A DNA stretch of 64,000 nt from Argentina anserina (Eukaryota > Streptophyta > Magnoliopsida > Rosales > Rosaceae). The notes beneath the pieces were generated by a model that worked only from the letters and a program-made list of their open reading frames with translations, had not been told where the DNA came from and ran no database searches. A program made the position numbers and the translations under genes. How positions within the stretch are numbered: position 1 is the first letter of the stretch; each line of letters starts with the position of its first letter. Location: positions 15,314,001 through 15,378,000 of the forward strand of contig NC_065872.1 in NCBI RefSeq assembly GCF_933775445.1, written 5' to 3'. Positions 13,022 to 23,422 of this stretch are shown piece by piece.

Positions 13022-13033
13022 AGTTTATTTATT
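13022..13033 (-). promoter_or_regulatory. Candidate poly(A) signal of the viral fossil
   Basis: On the minus strand the sequence reads AATAAATAAA, about 280 bases downstream of the viral TATA box. In caulimovirids the poly(A) signal lies shortly after the start of the pregenomic RNA, giving a terminally redundant transcript. The placement fits, but the call rests on a short motif. Confidence 0.5.
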
Positions 13034-13308
13034 CAACATAAATACAAATATAAAACTCAGAGCCTTCCTCTTAGGTAAACAGTTACAGTTGTTTAGCTAC
13101 TTGTATTTAAAATACAAACTTACTTGAAAAATGCAATCCACACCGGATTTATACAGCAGAAAGATTTTACACAACTATAGCACACTCACGCTCAAACTAT
13201 CTATTTTTTTCAGAACCCTTGGTAGAACGACACTCTTTGAAACCTTATACTATAGTCTTCTGATTTTTTCTTCCTCCCCACTTCTGCCTTCCCAAAGAAG
13301 TTCATTCT

Positions 13309-13530
13309 CCTTATATAGAGCTAGACTCCAAGCTTCAAGCCAAACTTCTTTTTGAAAATGGACGACAAAGAATCTTTTTATTTTTAAAAGCTGGTTGTCC
13401 TTATGCGTCGGCAAACTATTTCACAAAAGCAGAAAGAGTCATTTTTATTGTTTGGATGTGTCGGCAGCTTCTCGTTCCTTGTTTGGATGCGTCAGCAGCT
13501 CACGTTCTATGTTGGGATGCGTCGGCAGCT
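13309..13530 (-). promoter_or_regulatory. Fossil pregenomic-RNA promoter (TATA box plus as-1-like repeats)
   Basis: A TATA box, CTATATAAGG on the minus strand, lies at 13309-13318, in a context very like the caulimovirus 35S core promoter. Upstream (higher coordinates) there are three related copies of a TGACGCATCC-type motif preceded by AGCTG at 13454-13469, 13485-13500 and 13515-13530, spaced 31 and 30 bp, and a fourth partial copy near 13402-13416. TGACG is the core of as-1 elements bound by TGA-type bZIP factors, though two copies read CGACG-type variants. Transcription would run leftward out of the viral insert. Confidence 0.7.
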
Positions 13531-13639
13531 CACTTTTCCATCATGTTTATGACATTGTAATATTCTTCATCTGCACAACCATAATCCGCCAAAGAATCTT
13601 GGCCTTCATGGTCACTTTTTTGCTATGTCTTCTTTTTCA

Positions 13640-14755
13640 TCCAGATCTGAGTCGTAGGGAAAAGAATAAGGAATCATGTATCCTTTTTCTTTCTACCTTT
13701 TTTAGCCATGTAGTTGTCTCTGGAGTTCCATCTATTTCGTTTCTCATAATGGCATAGAAGAAATCACAGGCATCTGGTGGAGGATGATTGTAGCATGTGA
13801 CTATGATTTTTTCTCCACTAGCTTAAAGACTGGACTCATAATCCCTTAGAACCATGTTTTTAATGCACATTATGGCCATGGCTTTCATCCACGGAATGTT
13901 ATTGTTGGGATTGCCATTTTTCTCTGAACTTTTTGAACTCTTGATCGGACCCTGAATAATTCTCACATAATGATATGGAGAAATGTAGCTTTTGCGTCCA
14001 TCCACCAGTTCCCATTCCGGAGGGGTATAAATGAATTTTAGTCTCAAGATGCATCCATCAGGACAAATGTTCCTTACTGCCTGAGTTATGATATCTGGAA
14101 GACCCTCTAGGTCCTTGTTTGACTTAGTCCAAAGATTGTGCACAAAACCATTCTCAATAAGCCATAACTTCTGCTTCTGAGGGTGTTTGGCTTGAACATT
14201 TACAAGATATCTCCCATAATATAGGCCAAAAACTATTGCTAAAGTTGAAGGAAGCATTTTACCATCTCCGATTTTATAGTGAAATTCCCACCAGGCTAAT
14301 TCCTTTTGGGCTGAAAAAGGAACTCGCGCGCTTTCAGAGCCTTTTACATACTTGGTCATTGCACCTCCTTCATTCGAATTTTCTTTTTCCTTTTATTTTT
14401 CTTTTGCATGGACTCCATACAATTCCTCTGTCAAGGCATTGAGACTTTTCAACAGATGTTCTTCGTCTTCCTCATAGAAAGCCTGTAGAACATTATCCAT
14501 AACAATCTTATGCTTGAAAGCCAATAGCTTCTCTGTTTTGAATACTGGTTCTTTGAATATCTTCAAAGGATAGCCATGAACATTTTTCTTACCAGTGACT
14601 TCAACCATTTTTCCCTTAAAAGGGGCCATTATGCTTTTTGGCAAATCAACAGCCTTCAACGGACTTGATAAGCCTTTACCATCTGTCGTTTGAGATGGGC
14701 TAGCCGGTCTTTTACCCTGAGACCAATCAGTTAAGGTTGTATCTTTTGGACACAA
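13640..14755 (-). pseudogene. Second viral ORF (unknown function), broken
   Basis: Downstream of the RNase H region a separate coding stretch runs from about 14755 to 13640. The first part (14755-14393) ends at a stop; the second (14359-13823) has WWEFHYKIGDG, FVHNLWTK, ICPDGC and PPEWELVDG segments; a frame-shifted tail with a Lys-rich patch and an acidic patch continues to about 13640. I do not know a biochemical function. Its position after the polyprotein matches the small second ORF described in florendoviruses. At least two lesions (stop near 14393, stop near 13823 with a later frame change) interrupt it. Confidence 0.65.
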
Positions 14756-14759
14756 TAAA

Positions 14760-15369
14760 TATTTTTTCCGAGTTTTTCTTCTTCATCAGATCCTCTAGTA
14801 CTTTTCTCAGACTCTTGATCCCAACCTCCTGGTCGAATCTTATCTTCAGTCTTGGGCTGAGCCAATGCAGCTGCTTCATAAGACACAATGAATTGGTAAC
14901 CTGGTCCATCATGTAGAGGTCCAACAGTCTTATATCCTTTTTTGTATCTGTTCCAAAGACTAGGTGGTTCCGATTTCCTGCTCCTAGGATTTCGCCTTTC
15001 ATCTTCATCTCCATCTTCTCTTCTGAATGTTGCAATTTATCTAGTGAGAGAGTCTGGCAAGAAGTTCTGGTTACCTGCAATCATTTCCACATCGTATTCA
15101 TATTGGGATAAAAACATTTGCCATCTTAATACTATTCCTCTATCTGTTGCATCAGTTAATTTGTAATTTTTAAAATTTTTAACTCTTTTATTGTCAGTTC
15201 TAACTACAAATTTGTTTCCTAGGAATGCTTCAGCGCCTTTGATGCTCTTGATCAGAGCCAACACCTCTTTATCCCCGGTCGAATAATTTAATTCCGTTGC
15301 ATTAAACTTTCCTGATATGAATTTGCAAATCTTTTCTTGATTAGTATCAAGGGTCATAGCTAGAACCAC
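14760..15369 (-). pseudogene. Viral RNase H region, broken
   Basis: A retroviral-type RNase H is readable at 15369-15040: SGKFNATELNYST (with the catalytic Glu), EVLALI, a VRTDNK segment (catalytic Asp), and DVEMIAGNQNFLPDSLTR at its end. The frame changes near 15050 and a Lys/Glu-rich C-terminal tail continues to about 14760. RNase H removes the RNA strand during reverse transcription. The region just upstream (15370-15400), where the first acidic residue would lie, is interrupted by a stop. Confidence 0.8.
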
Positions 15370-15385
15370 TCCTCCCTAGTAATAA

Positions 15386-16388
15386 TCATTTGCATCTGTC
15401 TGCAAGGGGGTAGACTCTGGGATAATTCCTTGATCTTTTTGACAGTATTACTGTCATCTTCCGTGAAACACCATTTTTTTTGAACTGGTTTAAGGCAGTA
15501 AGACCACTTACTTGAGGTATAAAGTCTCTGACAAAGTTGACAACTCCTAAAAATCTTTGCAATGATTTTGCATCAGGGATTTGATCCGGGAATTGGCTGA
15601 TCTTCTTAACAATGTGTTCTTGGAGACGAATCTCTCCATCTTTAACATGAATTCCCAAAAAGTCGATCTCTCTTTTGACTAGATGTATCTTCTTTTGTCC
15701 CAAAATGATTTCTTTCTGGACAATAAGCTTACAGACTTGCTCCAGGTGCTTCAGATGTTCATTCATAGTTCTTGAGAAGACTAAGATGTCGACTATATAA
15801 ACTATGCAGTAGTCTGAATAGGGCTTAAAAATGTTGTTCATCTTCTTTTGGAAAATAGAAGGAGATTTCTTGAGACCAAACGACATAACTAGCCATTCGT
15901 AATGCCCTTGTGGTGTTCCAAAAGCCGTCACGGCTATGGAATATGGATGCATTTTGACTTGCGAAAATCCTGATTTACCATCAAACTTGGAGAAAATTTT
16001 TGCTCCTTTGAGACGATTTATAAGGACCCTCACTTGAGTTATCTGATAACCATCTTTTACTGTCTTTTTGTTAAGATCTCTGTAATCAATGACCATTCTA
16101 GCTTTTCCCCTAACATGTTCTGCATGGTTTCTTACTAGAAAAGCTGAAGCCTGATGCAGACTGTTTGAAGGTCTGACTTTCCATCTCTTTCCTATCTTCT
16201 TCCCTATAATGAGGGATGGCTTTGACATGGCATATGGCGTTGGCATCATGCATCTTAAGCTGCCAATATATTGGATCTTTGTCCCAGTATAGTTGAGGAT
16301 CTTCACTGATTACTGGTTTAAACAAATTCTCTATTTGTACAACAGTTGGCACCCTCTTTTGCTCAACTCTATTAGCATATACCTTCAT
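15386..16388 (-). pseudogene. Viral reverse transcriptase, active-site motif altered
   Basis: The RT core is clear: VIDYRDLNKKT, KIFSKFDGKSGF, HPYSIAVTAFGTPQGHYEW, MSFGLKKSPSIFQ, FLGIHVKDGE and LQRFLGVVNFVRDFIPQ, in caulimovirid order. The catalytic box that normally reads Y-x-D-D is here Y-I-V-D (15788-15799), with Val in place of the first Asp. A frame change near 16250-16300 joins the upstream part (16388-16110). The protein in the family copies pregenomic RNA into DNA. With this substitution and the frame breaks, this copy is expected to be inactive. Confidence 0.88.
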
Positions 16389-16496
16389 GTTATGCTCAAT
16401 GATATATTCCTTTTCTCCATCTGAGCATTCTAGTTCTAGTGAATCTGAATCTAATTCATTTTCAAGAAAATTGAACGTTTCTCCTGGCTTAGAGTC

Positions 16497-17710
16497 TTAT
16501 GAGTCCATGTTTGATACGATCTCACTGTGATTTTTTAGATGATCTTTTAGCAACAAAATGGGTTCCAGAATGGGCTTATAATCACCACTCTTCACTGACG
16601 ACCTCTGATATTGATTCGTAAATCCTTTTTCGGTGACACTTACTGCTTCTGCAAGGCGAGATTCCCAGAAGAACTTACGGTTCTTCTCAAACCCAATCAT
16701 TTGTGGATTTTGAACCACAGTTTGCTGGAGAAGGAAATCATTTCCGATCAACACATCAGCTCCCTGGCTTTCACATTGCCAGATGATCTTGCATATAAAG
16801 TTTCCTCCACCTAGGGAAATGTTAACATTTCGCGCCATAGTGTTCATGATGATCTCTTCGCAAGTGTATATCCTGAGCCACTGTCGACGAACGCATGCAG
16901 GTGATATTTCTTGTATTTGGGAAACTTTAGTCCTATGGTAATGTAGTTGCTAATCTACTAGTCTGAACTTGCTTGACATGTTCTTCCATTTTTCCTTTGG
17001 TTAGCAAATCCATGAAAAGGTTAATCCTTTCAATGATAGGTTCTTTGGTGAGATGATGGTTTTTGCTAGTATGATCTTCTACTCCCTTGCTGATATTAAC
17101 AGATTATGTTAATTCTTTCTTCTGACTTAATGAAGTTACTAACTTTACCCTTTTCAGGTCTTCTTCGAGCTTTGCCTTTGTTAATTCTTCCTTTTGTTCT
17201 ATTGAATCATAGAACTTTGCGTATTCTTGTTCTATAAGAATATGAGCTTCTTTTTCTCCTGTTCTTGTCCTTAATTCTGCTACAAAGCATTCCTGATGAT
17301 AAGTTTCTCCTGTGCTTTCACAATACATTGGAATAAGTTTATTTTCTACGAGCTTACTTAAATCACAAGTGAATTTTCTTGGATTGGGATACAAACCACT
17401 GATAATATCAGGGGTATCTTGTTTCCAATTGAGAAACTGCAACACAAAGATAGGACGATATCTTTTACTGCTATCTTCTTCTTCTGTACTTTCTGAAGAG
17501 GCTTCTTTGAACTCATCTTCTGATGGGTGCTCAAGAGAATAGATAGAATCATTATTTTTATCAGAATATACTATTTCAAATCCTTTCAAGTTTGTATACT
17601 CAATCGCTTCTTCATATTCTTCAATTAGAGCTCTTGATGTTCTTTTATCCTTTTTTGGACACTCATTTGCATAATGTCCTTTTGCTTTGCACAACCAATA
17701 TCTGCATTTC
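16497..17710 (-). pseudogene. Viral zinc knuckle, linker and aspartic protease, broken
   Basis: The knuckle lies at about 17710-17659 and reads W-L-C-K-A-K-G-H-Y-A-N-E-C, keeping the second Cys, His and last Cys; the position of the first Cys is Tyr. An acidic, Glu/Ser-rich linker follows. The protease motif D-S-G is at 16885-16877 in a context of hydrophobic residues before it (HAFVDSGSG), and a stop falls a few residues later (near 16850). The rest of the protease (DVLIGNDFLLQ) follows in 16847-16497. The protease would process the polyprotein. Confidence 0.78.
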
Positions 17711-18741
17711 TTAACATCTCTTGTTGAACCAGGATTGGTTTTCTTCTTCTTGAAAAATCTTTTTCTGGAATCAAATTTTCCTTTTCCATCTTTAGATATT
17801 CTTTTGAAGTTTTTTTGGAAATTGTACTTCTTTTTTGAGGAAAAAGTTTTTTTCCACCTTTGCTATTAGAGAACTTTTTTTTGTATTTTCTTTTCGTGTG
17901 ATATCCCTACTGTGTAGGAGTCTCCCATATCTTGGGACACATGTTTTCTACTCCTCTGAGTTGTTTCTTTGCAGTTTTGGATTTCCTGTTCTCTACGCAT
18001 TGCCTTTTCAGGAGATCCATGACTCTTTCTGCAATCCATCCAACTGTAAAAAATGTTAAGGGATTTTCTTCTATGGACTGTGCTATTGCATCGTTCCAGG
18101 GTTCTGGTAGTTTTCTGTAATAGGTCCTTACCTGACCTTCATTATTTATGTCTCTGATGGTGCAATAGTAATTCTGGAACTCATTGGTATACTCTTCAAA
18201 GTATCTCATGTTGCAGATACTTAATTTTTGAATGTTTGCCTTGGCCCGTTCCTTTGCCTGCTCACTATGTCCCGTTATATCTCCGTAAAATTGTGCATAT
18301 ATCAGACATGCAAAATCAAGTGGGTTGTTTGGTTTGGGCCAACTTGGTCTCCCAATCAGGCCACTAGGTGCTTCTCTTGAAGGATTGATACCACTTCTGG
18401 ACAATTCTGATCATTGTTGACTCGTAATATGCATGTGCTTCTGAGTATTCATATTTTGATAATACCAAGGTTTGGGTTAATTTCAAGTTAGCCACCCAGT
18501 TGTCTATGACCTTTCTTTTGTCTCCAACTTGGTCTAGATCGAGATATACTCCTCTTTCGGATACCGACTGTCCCCACTTTGGTTTAGTAGGAATGAACTT
18601 TTGAGAACTCCTTTCTCCAGGTTTTCCCGTTGGGGCTAAACCCTTAGGAAGCTTAATTTTATTTTCTCTAATGATCTTAGTAGGGTAGTTTCTGATATTC
18701 TGAACTACTGTACTTCCTTGAGGGGGATTTGCAATATTCAT
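17700..18741 (-). pseudogene. Viral capsid-like region, broken
   Basis: Between the movement-protein and knuckle regions, two overlapping pieces (18741-18364 and 18404-17907) carry a conserved-looking alpha-rich sequence: DLDQVGDKRKVIDNWV, then DFACLIYAQFYG, RYFEEYTNEFQNYY and TYYRKLPEPWND. Placement before the CCHC knuckle and the Tyr/Trp-rich helices match caulimovirid coat proteins. A frameshift near 18390 and further breaks after 17907 disrupt it. Assigned by position and similarity to memory of the family rather than by alignment. Confidence 0.7.
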
Positions 18742-18744
18742 ATT

Positions 18745-19740
18745 TTATGTATCCATGTTAGAGGATTCACCAGATTCTGGTTTAGCCTCTTGATATGGAA
18801 GAATCTTCCTTCTTGGTTTTCTTCTTATCTCGACCTGTGAGATCTTTTGCATGATTTCTTCTAATTCTTCTGTTGACTCACACCTTTCTGCCTTCGCATA
18901 TAGATCCTTGAGTTTTTCAGCCTTAAGCATCCTCATTGGTCTCTTTGTATCTTCTTCCTCAAATGAATCTTCAAGGCATGTAGATGACTTTGTTCCCGAA
19001 GTGTTTCCCTTTTCATAACTGGCAAACGAATGTCTATGGAATTGAAGGCTTATTTTTCCTCCCATGTCTTCATAGATTGATGCTTTAGTATTCTCAATTT
19101 GCTTGACTGGAGGAGTGAGATTCCATTCTCGTGGAAATGTCACCTCGTTCCATTTTGTAATATGTTTGTACTCGGTCTGATTTCTTGGATTGGTGAGGAT
19201 GGATGTAGTGATTCCGGGACTGTTAAGGAATTTAGTATTTAGGGCTACATTCGAGCTCATGAGCTTATAATAGATTCGGTAATGTATGGCAAGCTCCATC
19301 ATTCCTCTTTTCATAGAAATCCCGTCTGTCTTGATTCTCAACCTGAAACAGTGTGGTGCATCTCTAAGGTGCGTAGTGAAGTTTGGAAAAATATTGAAGT
19401 ATGCAACCTGATTACATACAGAGGCTTCTACCGTTCTAACAGACTTTTCTTGAAGTCTATTATCATGTCATCTTGCAGGACACATAAGACAGAGCAATCT
19501 ATTCCATCTCTGACTAGAAGTTTTATTTCGACTTGAACCGCTCCAATGCGCATGTATGAATAACTTCTTCGAATTGCTTCACTTACTTCTTTATGAGTTA
19601 TCAATCTTATGTCAGTTTCTTCACCTATTGCCGGAATGGTTAGTTCAAGAATCTTGAACCTATGAGAATCAAGAAGGAAAGATTCTCTCTTATAAATTTC
19701 GTTGAGTCTGAATTTAGGAACTGTGGCCTCCCGTACACTT
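18745..19740 (-). pseudogene. Viral movement protein (30K superfamily), broken
   Basis: The core of a 30K-type movement protein is readable at about 19740-19400, with RLITHKEVSEAIRRSY, MRIGAVQVEIK and DGID segments, then IYYKLMSSNVALNTKF and a C-terminal part ending near 18745. Frame changes occur near 19340-19400. In the family this protein widens plasmodesmata for cell-to-cell spread of plant viruses. Presence of this domain separates the element from LTR retrotransposons, which lack it. Confidence 0.8.
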
Positions 19741-19779
19741 GACTCTATTTCATTGTACTCAAATTCTTAAGCATTGATA

Positions 19780-20640
19780 AGTTGTACATGAATTGTGCTC
19801 CTTTTGCTGAATACTCTGTTCAACATCTTCATGTTCCTTTTTCTCAGTGAAACTAGGGGATTTCCAGGTAAGAAGCTTTGGTTCACTAAACTTAAAGTTG
19901 CTTTCTTCTCCTGGGTAGGAAGGTATGATCACCTTGCTAGCTACATTTTGAGCTAGTTGTTCTTCATCAATTTTCTCTGTTCCAGCTTCAGCTTTTATTT
20001 TTTCTATGTTTTTTTTTTTGCAAATGGGAGAGTTTAAGATTTAACTCTCTAAATTGTTCCTCCAGCTCCATACCTATTTCTTGAAGATATGTAATATTAT
20101 AATTTTGCTAATGAATTATTGCTTTCAGGTTTTCAGCAAGGGTTTCTGAAGTAGGAAGATATAAGTTTTTTGCTTCTTTGTCTCTCTCCTTGACTTTTAC
20201 CTCAACCCTTTGGTTCATCCTATTCGGACGATAAGTGCTTTTAAATGCTTTTTCAGAATTTCTTGGGTTTTTCTTAGTTCAACTGCTTGCTCTTGAATGT
20301 TATTAGCAAGGGTTTCTGTTCTAACTAACTTATTTTCTATGTCTAGCATATATTGCTTTTCTTTGAGGTAGTCAAGCTTTACTTCAAGCCTTCCAATTCT
20401 TGTGATTACTTCTTCAAGTTGATTGATCTTGAGATGAAATCTCTCAAGTTATTCAAGCAGCTTTTCTGCAGCCTTGTTGCTGGATAAATGGTTTAGGATA
20501 TCTATCAAACTTGGCCGAGTTGGATCAAGTTCTTCAACCCCTATCTCTCGTTGAAGATGAGAGAATTCGTCATAGAGTGTATTCAATATTCTACAGACAC
20601 ACTCTATCGAGTATTGATCCTCTTGGATATGTTTTGAATG
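19780..20640 (-). pseudogene. N-terminal coiled-coil region of viral polyprotein, broken
   Basis: From about 20640 leftward one frame reads through IECVCRILNTLYDEF, LQREIGVEELDPTRPSL and a long heptad-rich stretch (for example IGRLEVKLDYLKEKQ, ETLANNIQEQAVELR) to about 20210. One stop lies near 20452 and several more after 20210. The Leu/Ile/Glu/Lys pattern predicts a coiled coil. In caulimovirids coiled-coil segments take part in virion association or assembly; whether that applies here is unknown. Confidence 0.6.
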
Positions 20641-20779
20641 AAAACACTTTTGCCACCTATCAGAATCTTTTGTAATACAAATGCCTGATAATTTTTTGGT
20701 TTGGATTCCCTCTTGTTAGTTGAGAGAAGCCAACTTTGTGGCATAAGGCTTTTAGCTTACTTGCTTTTGAGCTAAGCAT

Positions 20780-20791
20780 GCTATGATACCA
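20780..20791 (-). promoter_or_regulatory. tRNA-Met primer-binding site of viral fossil
   Basis: On the minus strand this reads TGGTATCATAGC, one base different from the TGGTATCAGAGC consensus that pairs with the 3' end of plant initiator tRNA-Met and primes minus-strand DNA synthesis in caulimovirids. It sits just before the start of the polyprotein region, where the family has it. Confidence 0.75.
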
Positions 20792-20805
20792 GCTAGGGCG
20801 GATCT

Positions 20806-21190
20806 AACCAATGCTAAAAAAATCAAGGGGTTTTTGATCTTCTTCGAAGACTTCTCGAAGAGCTTTAATATTTTCTTCAGATTCGTAGATTCTACGTTGA
20901 ACTCTATATATAATATCCCAATAATTTTTTGTATTTCTGGGAAGGTTATTCCTATATTTTATTAATTTTTATATTGTTCTTTTTCTTCTTGAAGTTCTTT
21001 CTGGGAATTTTAGCAAACGCTAATAATTCCAGTCTAGAATCTATTGCAATTGCTATAATGATAAAATATAACTGTTTACCTTCGAATATAGAATGAATTT
21101 ATATATTTGTACTACGTAAATAAACAAACTTATAAATCAAGACCCACCATGCTCCGTTAATTTTTTTACCTAAATAGTACCTAGGGTAAA
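20806..21190 (-). other. Viral leader-like sequence with a short open frame
   Basis: Upstream of the primer-binding site a short frame (about 20950-20806) ends just before it: it contains NYWDIIYRVQRR and EDQKPLDFFSIG. Caulimovirid leaders commonly hold small ORFs and a strong stem, with the last small ORF ending near the stem base. I cannot tell whether this one was translated. The rest, up to 21190, is AT-rich. Confidence 0.4.
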
Positions 21191-21962
21191 AACAATAGTG
21201 AATAGTACCCACTGCATACGGTACAACGCTGCACAGTAGCCGAATCCCTCAGTTTACTAGCCCATCAATGAAAATTGAGGTAAGCGGATCATTGGCTTAT
21301 TTTGGAAGTCTGAAAAAACAAAAGCAAGATTGGCAAAGTTGCTAACAAAGAATAAGCCTATTCAAACGGGTTTATTTTGAGAAGGATGTAAAAGGCTAGT
21401 GTTGGCACCCCACAACAACAAACCACTTACAAAGATACTATGACAACATGTAATATGAGATAAGCAAGGGTTCACTTTGAGAAAAAGCTAAGTGGACAAG
21501 TCCAGAAACACAGATGAAGAGTGTTCCTGTTTCAGATATACTTCATGGACAATGTTCTAAATTTTCCGTCCACTTCCCTTCCTTTCTCTTTTTCCAATAT
21601 CCCTGTCAATGAAAGCGTGAACGAAAATTATCATGGGCATCTGATTATCTAAAGATGATAAACAACCCTGATGTATTGATAAACATACAGTTTAAATATG
21701 ATGCTCATATGAAATCTAGAATATGAGTTTAAAGTCAAAAACTTTTCTGTTTGTCAGTTAGAATTGAAAAATGTGATGGAGGCAAAATAGAGTGCAGACC
21801 AAGATGCAGCTCGGTTGTTGATGGTGTTGAGAAACAAATCTGTTATTGATTGTAATAGGTGTGTGTATGAGTTGTAAAGTTTCCTTATGTGTAGTAATAT
21901 GTTGTGTATGAGTTGTAAAACTTTCTTATGTGTAGTACTAGGTTGTATATGAGTTATCTTAA

Positions 21963-23147
21963 GAGTTAATTTCGCCATCGGTACCCAAACTATTGTGGCA
22001 AGGTCAATGTAGTACCTCAACTTTGAGTTGTACCAATGTAGTACCCAAACTTGTAATTTGCTATTAACAAAGGGTCTTAGCCCAATTTTCGTTAAGGCTT
22101 CGTTATCTCGGTCACGTGTCCCGCACGTGACCACACAAAAAATTTGAACATCGGTACCCAAACTCTTGTGGCAAGATCAATGTAGTACCCCAACTTTGAG
22201 TTGTACCAATGTAGTACCCAAACTCGTTTTTCTCTATCAACGAGGGGTCTGAAGCCAATTTCTATCACAACTCCATCTTCTGGGTCACGTGTCATAACTT
22301 ATTGTCTTTTCTCATTTTCTTCTCATTCTCTTTCAATCTCACTTCTTCCACACTGTATTTCTAAGCTCAGATTTCGAGACAAAGTAACACTACGGGTTGT
22401 GTTTCTTCCAAACTCTTCAATCACGATGACAACTTCTCCCAGCTCGGCAGCTCCGCCTTGAGCCACAACATCGTCTCCCTCACATCCTCCACCTACGACA
22501 TTCGAGGCATGTAAAGCGGTGCGGTCGGCGGTCGAGAATCTCATAGTGAAGTCTGCGATCATGATGTGTCGATGGATCGGGCGTTTCAAGGAGAGGTGGA
22601 GGAGCTCGAAGATGGTGTTGGTGGTGAAGGAGAAGGCGGTGGGGATGAGAGGAGGTGTAGCTCCTCTATGCCACACTGTGGTGGTGAGGTGTCCGGAGCA
22701 TAATGAGTTAGTGTTTTGCCTAATTTGTAAGTTGTTTCTTAATTCTAGATATTTAATGTAAGAGTTTGTTATTTAGGGCCTTAGAACCCACATAGAGTTA
22801 TTTAGGTAAATACCATTTTTATTTTGATCCATATGACAAAATTGTGACGTCAATTGGCCTCAGACCCCTCATTGATAGCGAAAAACGAGTTTGGGTACTA
22901 CATTACTACAACTCAGAATTTGGGTACTACATTGACCTTGTCACAAAAATTTGGGTACTGCTGTTGAATTTTTGTGTGGTCACGTGCATGACACGTGACT
23001 GAAATAACAGAGCCGTAATGGAAATTGGGCTCAGACCCTTCGTTGATAGCGAATTACCAGTTTGGGTACTATATTGGTACAACTCAGAGTTGGGGTACTA
23101 CATTGACCTTGCCACAATAATTTGGGTACCGATGGTGAACTTTTTTC
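21963..23147. mobile_element. Mutator-like element with ~310-bp compound TIRs (MULE)
   Basis: Long terminal inverted repeats at 21963-22265 and about 22845-23147 match over their length with scattered changes (for example CATCGGTACCCAAA, CAATGTAGTACC). The flanks are the identical 9-bp repeat TTATCTTAA at 21954-21962 and 23148-23156, diagnostic of Mutator-type insertion. Each TIR is itself a tandem duplication: the CATCGGTACCCAAACT module recurs after 173 bp (21976 and 22149). The interior (22270-22840) is GC-richer and encodes no transposase, so the element is non-autonomous. It sits inside the copia LTR and is therefore younger. Confidence 0.92.
22320..22740. other. GC-rich internal cargo of the MULE, possible captured gene fragment
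   Basis: This interior is far richer in GC than its TIRs and carries overlapping open frames on both strands (22323-22676 minus, 22519-22761 plus) without long continuity. The plus frame includes KSAIMMCRWIGRFKERW. I do not recognise the source gene. Plant MULEs that carry pieces of host genes (Pack-MULEs) have this look, but only a match to a host gene would prove it. Confidence 0.45.
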
Positions 23148-23422
23148 TTATCTTAATATTCTCACTGCAGCTATAAAGCTCATAGTGCAACATCAATAAC
23201 AATTCACTTCAGCCATTTCTTTTCTTCTCTTTTAACATGGTATCAGAGATTCCTCTATGTTTCTTCTTGCTTTTCTTACATTCATAGTACCAACACCCTT
23301 TCAGTAGCAGCAGCAGAGGCAGCATGTAGCAGATTTCAGTAGCAGTAGGCAGCGGGCAACACTAGCTTAATTTCTTCCTCGGTGCATCTTAATTTCTCGT
23401 GCAGCCTCTCCTATCATTCGTC

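Larger units (their letters stand above)
12651..21257 (-). mobile_element. Endogenous caulimovirid (florendovirus-like pararetrovirus), genome-length and decayed
   Basis: On the minus strand, reading right to left: a tRNA-Met-type primer-binding site (20780-20791), a coiled-coil region, a 30K-type movement protein, a capsid-like region, a CCHC knuckle, an aspartic protease, RT, RNase H, a second ORF and a promoter/poly(A) region. One polyprotein carrying movement, capsid and pol domains, followed by one further ORF, is the arrangement described for florendoviruses and relatives. There is no integrase, as expected: these viruses enter chromosomes by illegitimate recombination. Related ~20-bp direct repeats (GCCGAA...CCTCAGTTTAC, 12651-12672 and 21239-21257) lie at the two ends. 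Genus assignment is an inference from layout. Many stops and frameshifts show a fossil. Confidence 0.85.

Noticed and set aside
14760..19740. Reading the 14-20 kb region as a Ty3/gypsy retrotransposon
   Set aside because: There is no integrase after RNase H, a 30K movement protein is present, and there are no LTRs; a caulimovirid fits better.
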